Origin: JACMQW01 sp964536965
GTDB taxonomy: Bacteria > Bdellovibrionota > UBA1018
Direction of reading: 5' to 3'
NCBI GenBank assembly: GCA_964536965.1
Contig: CAZIAL010000069.1
Span: 1-12,276 of the forward strand
DNA: 12,276 nt
The notes beneath the pieces were generated by a model. It saw only the letters and a list, made by a program, of their open reading frames with translations. It did not search any database and was not told the origin of the DNA. Made by a program: the position numbers and the translations under genes. This document shows positions 6,450-12,276 of the stretch, one piece after another; positions within the stretch are counted from its first letter, which is position 1, and the number at the start of each line of letters is the position of its first letter.

Positions 6450-7460
6450 TTGAAGAATTTCCCGGTTTTTTTCCGCAGCTTGCTTCTCTTTGTCGCGCTG
6501 ATCGCCACGCCGGTCTCGGCGCATGCCGGACTATCGAGCTGGCTGAAAGAATACTGCGACGGCAAGGGAATCCGCGCCTGCCTCCACGGCGTTCTGCTCT
6601 ATAAGTGTGCGAACTATTCGGGATTTAACCCTCTCTCGCGACGAGAAGTGAACTGCGAATTTGCCGCCGGCGAGCTGGTCGATCTCGTGGACTTCGACCT
6701 GGCTCCGCTGAAAGACGGCGAAGCGAACCAGGTCGTTTTCAAATCGAAGCTCGGCGAGATCCTGGCCCTTCCTTCGACCTATGACTATCTCGCGTGGATC
6801 CCAACCCACGTGGAAAACGCGATGAAGGACGGAAGTCGCTTCCGCCTCTGGGAATATACCCTGCGCTGGACGGGCTACGACGAGAAGAAGGCGCTCGAGT
6901 GGATCGCCGTGCTTTTCCAGGATACCCAGTCGAATCGAATCTTTACGGATTATGCCCGGATCCACGGGAAGCGGGTTTCGCCGAAACTCGCGGAAGCCTG
7001 GGACGAGGCGATCGAAGCCCTGAGTTACGCTGCGCTGACCGATCCGAAAGACTTAGATTACCGAATGTTCGTGCGGCCTTATCCCCAGGTGGATACGGAA
7101 AATCTGAACGCCGGTTTCTACCATTTTTATTTCACGGCCTACCTCGCATCCGAGCTGCGCAGAAAAGGTCACTCGGAAGCGGCGTCGTTCTTCGTGCCGT
7201 TTCTTCTGAACTCGCTTTACGAGTTTTACGAAATGCCGAGAAAGTATTTACTTTCCGATCCGAACCCGTTTGACGCTAAAGGTCGTTACGCCTATAAGAC
7301 GACGGATCTTTATTCCGGTTACGTCGCTTCGCTCTGGGCCCTCGGTCGTTATTCCGAAGCCCAGTCGTTCGAGAAATTTTGCGCCGATCTCTCCGCCCAT
7401 CCCGCGAAAGCGATGGAGAAGCATTACGAGTGGTCGCCGAAGAAACGGGGTTCGCGATGA
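6450..7460 (+). CDS. Secreted protein of unknown function, TTG start
   Basis: A 336-residue protein I do not recognise. Residues 1-26 form a clear Sec signal peptide (MKNFPVFFRS, a hydrophobic core, then AHA before Gly27), so it is periplasmic or extracellular. The mature part has four cysteines close together at 36, 44, 53 and 69, suggesting two disulphides, plus Cys311. The rest looks mainly helical and aromatic-rich, with a Tyr/Phe-rich centre (AGFYHFYFTAYLASELRRKG at 221-240, then SLYEFYEMPRKYL). No catalytic motif is evident. The start must be TTG at 6450 or later, because an in-frame stop lies at 6438-6440; TTG at 6450 gives the full signal peptide but has no Shine-Dalgarno. No terminator separates it from the next gene, 67 bases on, so the two are probably co-transcribed. 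Confidence 0.8.
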   Translation: MKNFPVFFRSLLLFVALIATPVSAHAGLSSWLKEYCDGKGIRACLHGVLLYKCANYSGFNPLSRREVNCEFAAGELVDLVDFDLAPLKDGEANQVVFKSKLGEILALPSTYDYLAWIPTHVENAMKDGSRFRLWEYTLRWTGYDEKKALEWIAVLFQDTQSNRIFTDYARIHGKRVSPKLAEAWDEAIEALSYAALTDPKDLDYRMFVRPYPQVDTENLNAGFYHFYFTAYLASELRRKGHSEAASFFVPFLLNSLYEFYEMPRKYLLSDPNPFDAKGRYAYKTTDLYSGYVASLWALGRYSEAQSFEKFCADLSAHPAKAMEKHYEWSPKKRGSR

Positions 7461-7527
7461 TTCGCCGATCCCGTTCCCGTATTCCCGCCATGTCTAACGT
7501 CCCAACCCCCTCCCAAGGAGTGTCCCC

Positions 7528-9513
7528 ATGTTGTCACTGAAGCAAAGATTCAAAAACTGGAGCGCGGTATTTTTTACCGTTCTCCTCGCCTCGAGCCCCG
7601 CGCTCGCCGCGAGCATTCAGCTCACGGATTTTAACGGAAACCAAGCGACCGTCGTCGGCCAAGGTTTCGAAAACGATCGCCAGCGGAGCTACCAGGTGAA
7701 CGTTTATGTGAACGGAAATTTCGTCGCCGACATCAACACCAATTCGAACGGAAGCTTCAGCTACACGACGCCGTCGGGCAGTGTCAGCCGTGGCGATCGC
7801 CTTTCCGTAAAGGTCCTGAACTGGAGCGGCAGCGGCAACCACTACGAACGTTCATTCACGCTTTCGGGTGGCGGCGGCGGCGGCAACCCGCGTCCGGAGC
7901 CGGACTATCCACCGGCGCCTCCTCCGTTCGATATGAGCGATTACGAAATTCGCGATTATGCGGACCAGCAGGCCCGCACCGTCGCGAATCGCGTCACCGC
8001 GACCTTCGGCGAACTCGAGAACTGGAAGTATAACTTCGTCATGGGTTACTGGGCCGGCATTCACGCCTACCCGGTCAGCTCCCACACCTCCGAATATCGC
8101 AGCGGCGAATCCTGGGGGCGCGCGAACGGCGCCTCCGACGGTCGCGCCGCCGGCGCTGGACACGGCTCGGAGCTCGCTTTCGGTCACGGATCCGGAACGG
8201 CCGATGCCCGGTTCAAGGAAATCATCAACACCGGCCGCGAGCCGAACCTTTCCGTTCCATCGGTTTCGGTCCCGAACTTCGGCGGCCTGACGACGGACGC
8301 GAATCGTTGCTCTTCGGCGAACGGAATCATGGATTCCCTCGACGCCCAGCTTGCGAACGAAATGCGCCAGCTTTCGTGGCGTGACGGCGATTTCGTCCTG
8401 ACCTACGACTCCTACAGCGAACTGTACTCGCTCCGCATCCGTGAAATCTACGGATGGGGTGCGGACAAGTATGACTTCGTCGACTCCTGGGCGCGTGAAG
8501 AATACGCCTGGGACGAGTGGCACTACAACCGCCTCCGCGGCCGTTATGACCAGAACAACTACAACCGTCTCCAGCCCCATCGTCAGGCGTACTTCCGCGA
8601 ATGGTTCAAGGCGATCTACGACTCCGTGATCGACGAGAAGTTCACTCGCGTAAAAACTCGCACCAACTACGCCGCTCGCGCGCGCGGAGAATGGTATGGA
8701 GTGCAGATCGCGCAGAAGCTGAACTACGACGCCGGTTGTAAGGCGGGATACGCGAACGAATACACGGCCGCTTCGGTCGGTGGATTCCGTTCGGGTTACA
8801 CGCAGAGCCAGTTCAACGCCGGCTTCGCGCGAACTTCGTCGCACTACCAGAACAACGCTCTGGTCTCGATCGGCGATCTCTCGCTCGTCGACGAGAACCA
8901 GAACGGCGTGTTCGAACTCGGCGAAGAAATCGGAATCGTCGTCGGAACGGTCGCGAACGCGGGCCGGAAAGACGCGAATAACCTCCCGATCCGGATGAGC
9001 GGCGCCGCCGTCCAGACGCTGAACCATAGCCATACCGTCACCGTCGCGAAATCGACGTCGAAAGCGCTGAACTACGTTGCGAAGAGCCTCGCGAAAGTGA
9101 AGCTCGACGTGATCGCGGATCAGGCGAACGTCGTGTCGGTGAAGATCGGCGCTTCGGATCACACGCTTTCCTTCACGGTCAGCTGGCAGTCGGCTCTCCA
9201 GGGTCTCGCGACCGCTCGCCCAGGCGATGCGGGTACGGCGGCTCTGAAGGACTTCGTCCTGAAGAACATCAAGGACGAGTACACCAAGGCGGAAGCGTCC
9301 GAGAACAACCTGTATTCCGTGAAGAACGGCCCGCAGCCCTCGAAGCTCCGCACGCTCGTCGACTTCTACAAGTCGCTTCCGGCCAACCAGCGCGAAGTGA
9401 TCAAGTCGATGGCGCCGACGATCATCGCGATGCAGGAGACCCATGTGAACAATAAGTGGAAGACCGGCACCCTGCGGAAGAACTTCAAGGCCCTGGCGGA
9501 ACAGATCCAGTAA
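7528..9513 (+). CDS. Large secreted modular protein with Ig-like, glycine-ladder and calcium-loop segments
   Basis: A 661-residue exported protein of unknown function. A Sec signal peptide covers 1-28. Residues 29-113 are beta-rich and Ig-like (strands such as SYQVNVYVNGNF and SVKVLNWSG), followed by a Gly then Pro-rich linker at 114-134. Residues 136-440 are aromatic-rich and carry a glycine every four residues at 193, 197, 201, 205, 209 and 213. A motif GxWxG[IV] followed by YxxGxxxGxAN occurs twice (173-200 and 387-410). Residues 455-466 (DENQNGVFELGE) match a calcium-binding EF-hand/dockerin-type loop at positions 1, 3, 5, 6, 8 and 12, and lead into a beta-sandwich-like domain (467-552). 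The C-terminal 100 residues look helical. AAGGAG at 7515-7520, seven bases from ATG, fixes the start. A surface-structure or adhesion role is only a guess. Confidence 0.85.
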   Translation: MLSLKQRFKNWSAVFFTVLLASSPALAASIQLTDFNGNQATVVGQGFENDRQRSYQVNVYVNGNFVADINTNSNGSFSYTTPSGSVSRGDRLSVKVLNWSGSGNHYERSFTLSGGGGGGNPRPEPDYPPAPPPFDMSDYEIRDYADQQARTVANRVTATFGELENWKYNFVMGYWAGIHAYPVSSHTSEYRSGESWGRANGASDGRAAGAGHGSELAFGHGSGTADARFKEIINTGREPNLSVPSVSVPNFGGLTTDANRCSSANGIMDSLDAQLANEMRQLSWRDGDFVLTYDSYSELYSLRIREIYGWGADKYDFVDSWAREEYAWDEWHYNRLRGRYDQNNYNRLQPHRQAYFREWFKAIYDSVIDEKFTRVKTRTNYAARARGEWYGVQIAQKLNYDAGCKAGYANEYTAASVGGFRSGYTQSQFNAGFARTSSHYQNNALVSIGDLSLVDENQNGVFELGEEIGIVVGTVANAGRKDANNLPIRMSGAAVQTLNHSHTVTVAKSTSKALNYVAKSLAKVKLDVIADQANVVSVKIGASDHTLSFTVSWQSALQGLATARPGDAGTAALKDFVLKNIKDEYTKAEASENNLYSVKNGPQPSKLRTLVDFYKSLPANQREVIKSMAPTIIAMQETHVNNKWKTGTLRKNFKALAEQIQ

Positions 9514-9542
9514 GCCGCCATTCGTCCACTGAACTCGAATTT

Positions 9543-9580
9543 AAGGCCGTCCGAGGTTTCCCCGGACGGCCTTCTTCATT
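9543..9580 (+). terminator. Rho-independent terminator after the 661-residue protein gene
   Basis: AAGGCCGTCCG (9543-9553) pairs perfectly with CGGACGGCCTT (9563-9573) around a nine-base loop, followed by the T-rich CTTCATTTCT. It ends the 6450-9513 transcription unit and isolates it from the following lipoprotein gene. Confidence 0.85.
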
Positions 9581-9605
9581 TCTGTCAGAAATCGCGCTTT
9601 ATGGC

Positions 9606-9634
9606 TTGCGTCCCGATCCTGGACCAGATATAAC
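9606..9634 (+). promoter_or_regulatory. Probable sigma70-like promoter for the 9712 lipoprotein
   Basis: TTGCGT (9606-9611) and TATAAC (9629-9634) are separated by exactly 17 bases. The -10 matches consensus at five of six bases; the -35 is weaker. It sits between a terminator and the lipoprotein gene, giving a leader of about 70 bases. That leader contains GGTTCGAAACC (9651-9661) and the hairpin GGGGTTATCCCC (9682-9693) just ahead of the ribosome site GGAG (9700-9703). Confidence 0.55.
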
Positions 9635-9681
9635 GCGCTGCATTAGATTCGGTTCGAAACCAGATCAGTTCGAAAATTTCA

Positions 9682-9693
9682 GGGGTTATCCCC
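9682..9693 (+). other. Small GC hairpin ahead of the ribosome site
   Basis: GGGG and CCCC pair around the loop TTAT, ending six bases before the Shine-Dalgarno GGAG of the lipoprotein gene. It could stabilise the leader or modulate ribosome access, but a four-pair stem may also be chance. Confidence 0.3.
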
Positions 9694-9711
9694 ATCAACG
9701 GAGACTTTCAG

Positions 9712-11025
9712 ATGCGCTCACAACTCATGATGCTTTCGATGATTTCCCTGGCCGTTGCCGGCTGCGGAAAAGATGTCCAGAAGAGCGGCGCCATCGCCGG
9801 CCAGGTGAACCCCACCGGCGTTCTCGGTCAGTGCGCGGACCCGATCGCGCCTCCTCAGATGGCGGCGATCAGCCGATTTTCGGATCTCGCTAAGCCCGGG
9901 GTCTACCAGCTCGTTTCTTTCGAAGCCGTTGGATCGGCCTTCGCCTCCGGCCAGCCGATGAACCAGGCTCCCCAGGCCCAGGCGGTTCCGGTCGCCGCGG
10001 GCGGCATGACCGGGATCTCGGTGGTCGTCGGTTCGATGCAAGCCAACGGACAGCCGACCTACTCGCAGCGCTGCCAGGACATGAGCGGGATGCCGGCTTC
10101 CAGCTACAGCTGGAATGTTTCGGCACCTGCGCAGGTCAGCGCCGAAAACGGAGCGATCGCCGAGATGGTCGCTTTCCGCCAGACCTTGCACGGGCCGCAG
10201 GCTCCGGGCAATACGCAGCAGACCCCAGCCGCCGGCGCGCGCGTCTCGATCGAGATGGCCCAAGGTTGCCGGAGCGCCGATGCCGCGATTCGCGGAGAAG
10301 GCTGCTCGGCGTCGACTTACTACCAGCTCGATGCGAATACGATCGGCGTGCTCCGCATGACCGAGGCGCGCGAAATGAACGGCGCGCTCGTTCGCACGAA
10401 GATCTTCGCGAAATACGTGCTCGCCGGTTCCGGCAATCAGCCGATGAACCCCATGCCGCCATCCGACATGGGCGACGGCTTCGGATCCGCGGGTTCGGAT
10501 AAAGACGGTCAGTTCGGCGAATGGGATTCGGGCGACGATACCGAATATTCGGGCACCGAAAAAAGCGAGCGTCAGGAGCAGCCTTCGAAAAAGGCGAAAA
10601 AACTTCCGCCGGTGAATCCGGCGAACAAGAAACTCCTTCCGTCCGGAAAAGGCGGGAATGGCCAAGGCATCGATCCATCCGGCAACGGACAGGGCATCGA
10701 TCCGGTCGTGATTCGCGCGCAGCCGGAAGTTCGTACCATCGTCGGGGTGGTTTATCCGCATTCGCACCGGGTCGTGAAGGTCGTGAAGAGCGACGTCGAC
10801 GCGATCGTGGTATCGAAAGAAAAATCCGATATTAAAGTGAAAATCGACACCGACGGCGACGCGAAAGTGAAGCTGAAGGATAAGGACAAGTCGAAAGTGA
10901 AGTCGACGACCGAGACGGTCACCGTGACGAAAGCCGCGGACGGTTCGGTTTCCACGGCGACCTCGACGACCACATCGAAAGCCAAGTCGAAATCGAAGAC
11001 GAAAATCAAAGCGAAGAAGGACTGA
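9712..11025 (+). CDS. Lipoprotein of unknown function with repetitive Gly-rich linker and Lys/Ser/Thr-rich tail
   Basis: A 437-residue lipoprotein I do not recognise. The signal ends in VAGC, with Cys18 the lipid site and Gly19 next. Residues about 55-236 form a globular beta-rich region (YQLVSFEAVGSAF, TGISVVVGSM, RVSIEMAQG) with cysteines at 41, 121, 186 and 198, probably disulphide-bonded. Residues 240-335 are a low-complexity linker: Met/Pro/Gly, then an acidic patch (DSGDDTEYSG), a Lys patch, and GNGQGIDP twice (315-322 and 324-331). Residues 341-400 have alternating Val/Lys beta strands (DIKVKIDTDGDAKVKLKDKD), and the final 40 residues are Thr/Ser/Lys-rich, ending SKSKTKIKAKKD. The basic tail could contact peptidoglycan, nucleic acid or lipopolysaccharide; this is inference. 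It has its own promoter and terminator. GGAG at 9700-9703, eight bases from ATG, supports the start. Confidence 0.83.
   Translation: MRSQLMMLSMISLAVAGCGKDVQKSGAIAGQVNPTGVLGQCADPIAPPQMAAISRFSDLAKPGVYQLVSFEAVGSAFASGQPMNQAPQAQAVPVAAGGMTGISVVVGSMQANGQPTYSQRCQDMSGMPASSYSWNVSAPAQVSAENGAIAEMVAFRQTLHGPQAPGNTQQTPAAGARVSIEMAQGCRSADAAIRGEGCSASTYYQLDANTIGVLRMTEAREMNGALVRTKIFAKYVLAGSGNQPMNPMPPSDMGDGFGSAGSDKDGQFGEWDSGDDTEYSGTEKSERQEQPSKKAKKLPPVNPANKKLLPSGKGGNGQGIDPSGNGQGIDPVVIRAQPEVRTIVGVVYPHSHRVVKVVKSDVDAIVVSKEKSDIKVKIDTDGDAKVKLKDKDKSKVKSTTETVTVTKAADGSVSTATSTTTSKAKSKSKTKIKAKKD
10654..10704 (+). repeat. In-frame tandem repeat coding GNGQGIDP
   Basis: Two eight-codon units, 10654-10677 and 10681-10704, are separated by one Ser codon, giving a 27-base period. 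They encode the same eight residues with several synonymous differences (for example AAT/AAC and CAA/CAG). This suggests the duplication is not very recent or that the peptide is under selection. Confidence 0.85.
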
Positions 11026-11062
11026 GCGGGCTCCGCATCGGAGTTCGTTTCAAGCCGGAATG

Positions 11063-11101
11063 AAAAAACCGCCGGTCTCCCTTACGGGCGACCGGCGGTT
11101 T
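11063..11101. terminator. Bidirectional terminator between convergent genes
   Basis: AAACCGCCGGTC (11066-11077) pairs with GACCGGCGGTTT (11090-11101), and CCC/GGG pair further inside around TTAC. On the minus strand the hairpin is followed by six T residues (complement of 11063-11068), a strong terminator for the small membrane-protein operon. On the plus strand only TTTACGTTC follows, a weaker end for the lipoprotein transcript. Confidence 0.82.
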
Positions 11102-11160
11102 ACGTTCATCTCCTGTCTTGCCTCAAGAGACGAACAAGTCGGCGTGGCTTCGGTTACGAC

Positions 11161-11547
11161 TTAGTTGTAATCGTTGTATTCGGTCGCCGCGGACTGCTTG
11201 CCGGATTTCTTTCCGGAAGCGGACACGGTGGACTCCGAAGCGCCCGAAATCAGGTTCGAAACCGAGTTGGCTTTTTCGGCGATCGTATCGCCAAGGGAGC
11301 CGAGGCGGGTCGGGAGATCGACTTCGGCGAAGAAGCTTTTGATCTTCTCGCGATTTCTCCAGATCGTGTAACCGGTCACGGCGAAAGCCGCGACGGTGCC
11401 GATCGTCGCGAGAGGAAGACCCTGCACGGCCTTCATGCCTTTCTTCATCGACATGTTCTCCGGGAGACGACCTTTCAGACCGTCGACCGAGAAGTCGGAT
11501 TTCGTTTGTTTCGTGGCTTTCTTCTTCGCGCTGCGTTTATTAGACAT
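11161..11547 (-). CDS. Small single-pass membrane protein, basic N-terminus
   Basis: A 128-residue protein of unknown function. The N-terminal 18 residues are strongly basic (SNKRSAKKKATKQTK). One transmembrane segment spans about 44-63 (LPLATIGTVAAFAVTGYTIW) and is followed by RNREKIKSFF. The last 50 residues are polar and Ser/Lys-rich. The positive N-terminus and the WRNREK stretch just after the segment give charge on both sides, so topology is unclear. It resembles small YtxH-like or ElaB/YqjD-like stress membrane proteins in general layout only. Its ATG lies inside the last codons of the upstream membrane-protein gene, and GGAGGA at 11560-11555, seven bases from ATG, is also within that gene. 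The two are therefore very probably translated together from one mRNA ending at the 11063-11101 hairpin. Confidence 0.82.
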   Translation of the reverse strand: MSNKRSAKKKATKQTKSDFSVDGLKGRLPENMSMKKGMKAVQGLPLATIGTVAAFAVTGYTIWRNREKIKSFFAEVDLPTRLGSLGDTIAEKANSVSNLISGASESTVSASGKKSGKQSAATEYNDYN

Positions 11548-12148
11548 AGAGAGTTCCTCCGGTTTTAGATTCAGGTTGATTCAGGGATTTGGAATCCGAG
11601 CGTACGCCGGACGAATCGAGCGCGCGAACGGCGGCGAGCTTGAGCATTTTCAGGCCGGCCTGTTTGAGATGTCGGCGATCGAAATTCGCCAATCCGAAAC
11701 CGATTCCCACCGCCGTAGCGAGGGTTTCGAACGGACGACGCTTTAAATCGTCGACGACGAGACGACTGAGTCCGTCCCGCATTTCGTCGAACTGTCCGAA
11801 GGCGAGGGAGTTGAACTCCGACTCCATCCGAGACAGGGACGAGGAAATATTTTTAGAGAGGGTTCCGGTCGAGACATGTTTCCGGGTGCTTTTTCCGGAT
11901 CGTCCTCCGGCCGTGGCGGCGTGGCCGTATTTCCGCCAGAGAAGATTCGCGACCACCCCGGTGCCGACGGCGACGGCCGCGGTCACGAGCGGGCGAGCGA
12001 CGATGAGCTCGTGCACCGCTTGTTCGAGCGAGTCGGAGCGCGCGCCGATGTCGCCGATCCAGTGGGCGTCGGTTTCATTCCCGGCTGGGGTGCCGCCTTT
12101 GGTGCGGGAAGGACGACGGGAAGATGCACGTTCGAAGTTTTTGGCCAT
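11540..12148 (-). CDS. Membrane protein with two glycine-rich hydrophobic segments, ElaB/YqjD/DUF883-like in part
   Basis: A 202-residue protein of uncertain function. The N-terminal 40 residues are basic and polar. A hydrophobic segment at 53-71 (RPLVTAAVAVGTGVVANLLW) and a second at 138-156 (RPFETLATAVGIGFGLANF) share the pattern RPxxTxAxAVGxG. This resembles the glycine-rich C-terminal segment of ElaB/YqjD/DUF883 inner-membrane proteins, which bind ribosomes or respond to stress in E. coli. A polar, probably helical stretch at 95-135 joins them. The start at 12148 is preferred over an in-frame ATG at 12193 because AAGGAA (12161-12156) lies seven bases upstream; the extra 15 residues of the longer form carry no signal. 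It is followed by and overlaps the 128-residue membrane-protein gene. Homology beyond the shared motif is inference. Confidence 0.78.
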   Translation of the reverse strand: MAKNFERASSRRPSRTKGGTPAGNETDAHWIGDIGARSDSLEQAVHELIVARPLVTAAVAVGTGVVANLLWRKYGHAATAGGRSGKSTRKHVSTGTLSKNISSSLSRMESEFNSLAFGQFDEMRDGLSRLVVDDLKRRPFETLATAVGIGFGLANFDRRHLKQAGLKMLKLAAVRALDSSGVRSDSKSLNQPESKTGGTLYV

Positions 12149-12155
12149 GGGGCGA

Positions 12156-12161
12156 TTCCTT
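12156..12161 (-). promoter_or_regulatory. Ribosome binding site deciding the 12148 start
   Basis: AAGGAA on the minus strand, seven bases from ATG at 12148-12146. With its context CGAAAGGA it matches the ribosome site of the MBL-like lipoprotein gene (CGAAAGGAG). The alternative upstream ATG at 12193 has no comparable site. Confidence 0.7.
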
Positions 12162-12276
12162 TCGTGGCTATGAGAAAGCAATCGGTGAGCCAAAATTAAG
12201 GTGGAATTCTGCCCCGTCGAAAATTACGTGATTCGGCAGGGTTCCATCGGGGTGCGGGGAAATTTACACGCCTCCG

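Noticed and set aside
7852..9444. 530-codon minus-strand open frame inside the large secreted protein gene
   Set aside because: The plus frame has a signal peptide, a ribosome site and structured motifs. The minus frame is Arg/Val/Asp-rich with no ribosome site or motif, a shadow caused by high GC.
9718..10767. 349-codon minus-strand open frame inside the 437-residue lipoprotein gene
   Set aside because: It is antisense to a gene with a clear lipobox, promoter and terminator, and shows no recognisable motif of its own.
12149..12276. Promoter for the minus-strand membrane-protein pair
   Set aside because: Hexamer pairs such as TTGGCT with TAGCCA are too far from consensus at -10. I could not support one, and the promoter may lie there unrecognised or beyond the window.

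Overview
This is a GC-rich bacterial window carrying ten confident protein-coding genes and no RNA genes, CRISPR array or transposon that I can see. Most of the products are exported: two Sec-secreted or lipid-anchored serine proteases, one lipid-anchored metallo-beta-lactamase-fold protein, two secreted proteins of unknown function and one large unknown lipoprotein. This density of envelope proteases and lipoproteins, together with the ppk1 gene and codon style, would suit a Gram-negative, possibly Bdellovibrionota/Oligoflexia-like or other deltaproteobacterial-type organism. The taxonomic guess is weak because no marker gene is present.

Layout. Positions 2-1471 hold the 3' two thirds of polyphosphate kinase 1, cut by the window edge. 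It converges, with only 7 bases between stop codons, on a secreted trypsin-like protease (1479-2438, minus). A 286-base divergent region with a terminator-like hairpin separates this from a subtilisin-family lipoprotein (2725-3948, plus). That gene ends at a strong hairpin that also serves the convergent lipoprotein of metallo-beta-lactamase fold (4031-5017, minus), whose metal ligands are mostly replaced. An AraC-type regulator (5179-5958) and an SRPBCC-fold protein (5965-6372) follow divergently and form a tight two-gene operon.

Positions 6375-11025 contain three exported proteins that I do not recognise, all on the plus strand. The first (6450-7460) has a good sigma70-like promoter sitting almost on top of a TTG start, with an imperfect inverted repeat over the -35 region. 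The second (7528-9513) has an Ig-like N-terminus, a glycine ladder and a calcium-loop motif; it probably shares the first gene's transcript and ends at a strong terminator. The third (9712-11025) is a lipoprotein with its own promoter and a Lys/Ser/Thr-rich tail. The right end is a minus-strand pair of small membrane proteins (12148-11540 and 11547-11161). The pair overlaps by 8 bases, and the first protein carries a duplicated glycine-rich hydrophobic segment reminiscent of ElaB/YqjD/DUF883 proteins.

How the genes work together: the sequence supports only local links (AraC+SRPBCC operon; the divergent MBL-like gene as a possible target of the AraC regulator; the coupled membrane pair). No multi-gene defence or biosynthetic system is evident. 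The best candidates for undescribed biology are the unknown exported proteins at 6450-11025, the metal-site-degenerate MBL lipoprotein and the duplicated-segment membrane protein.
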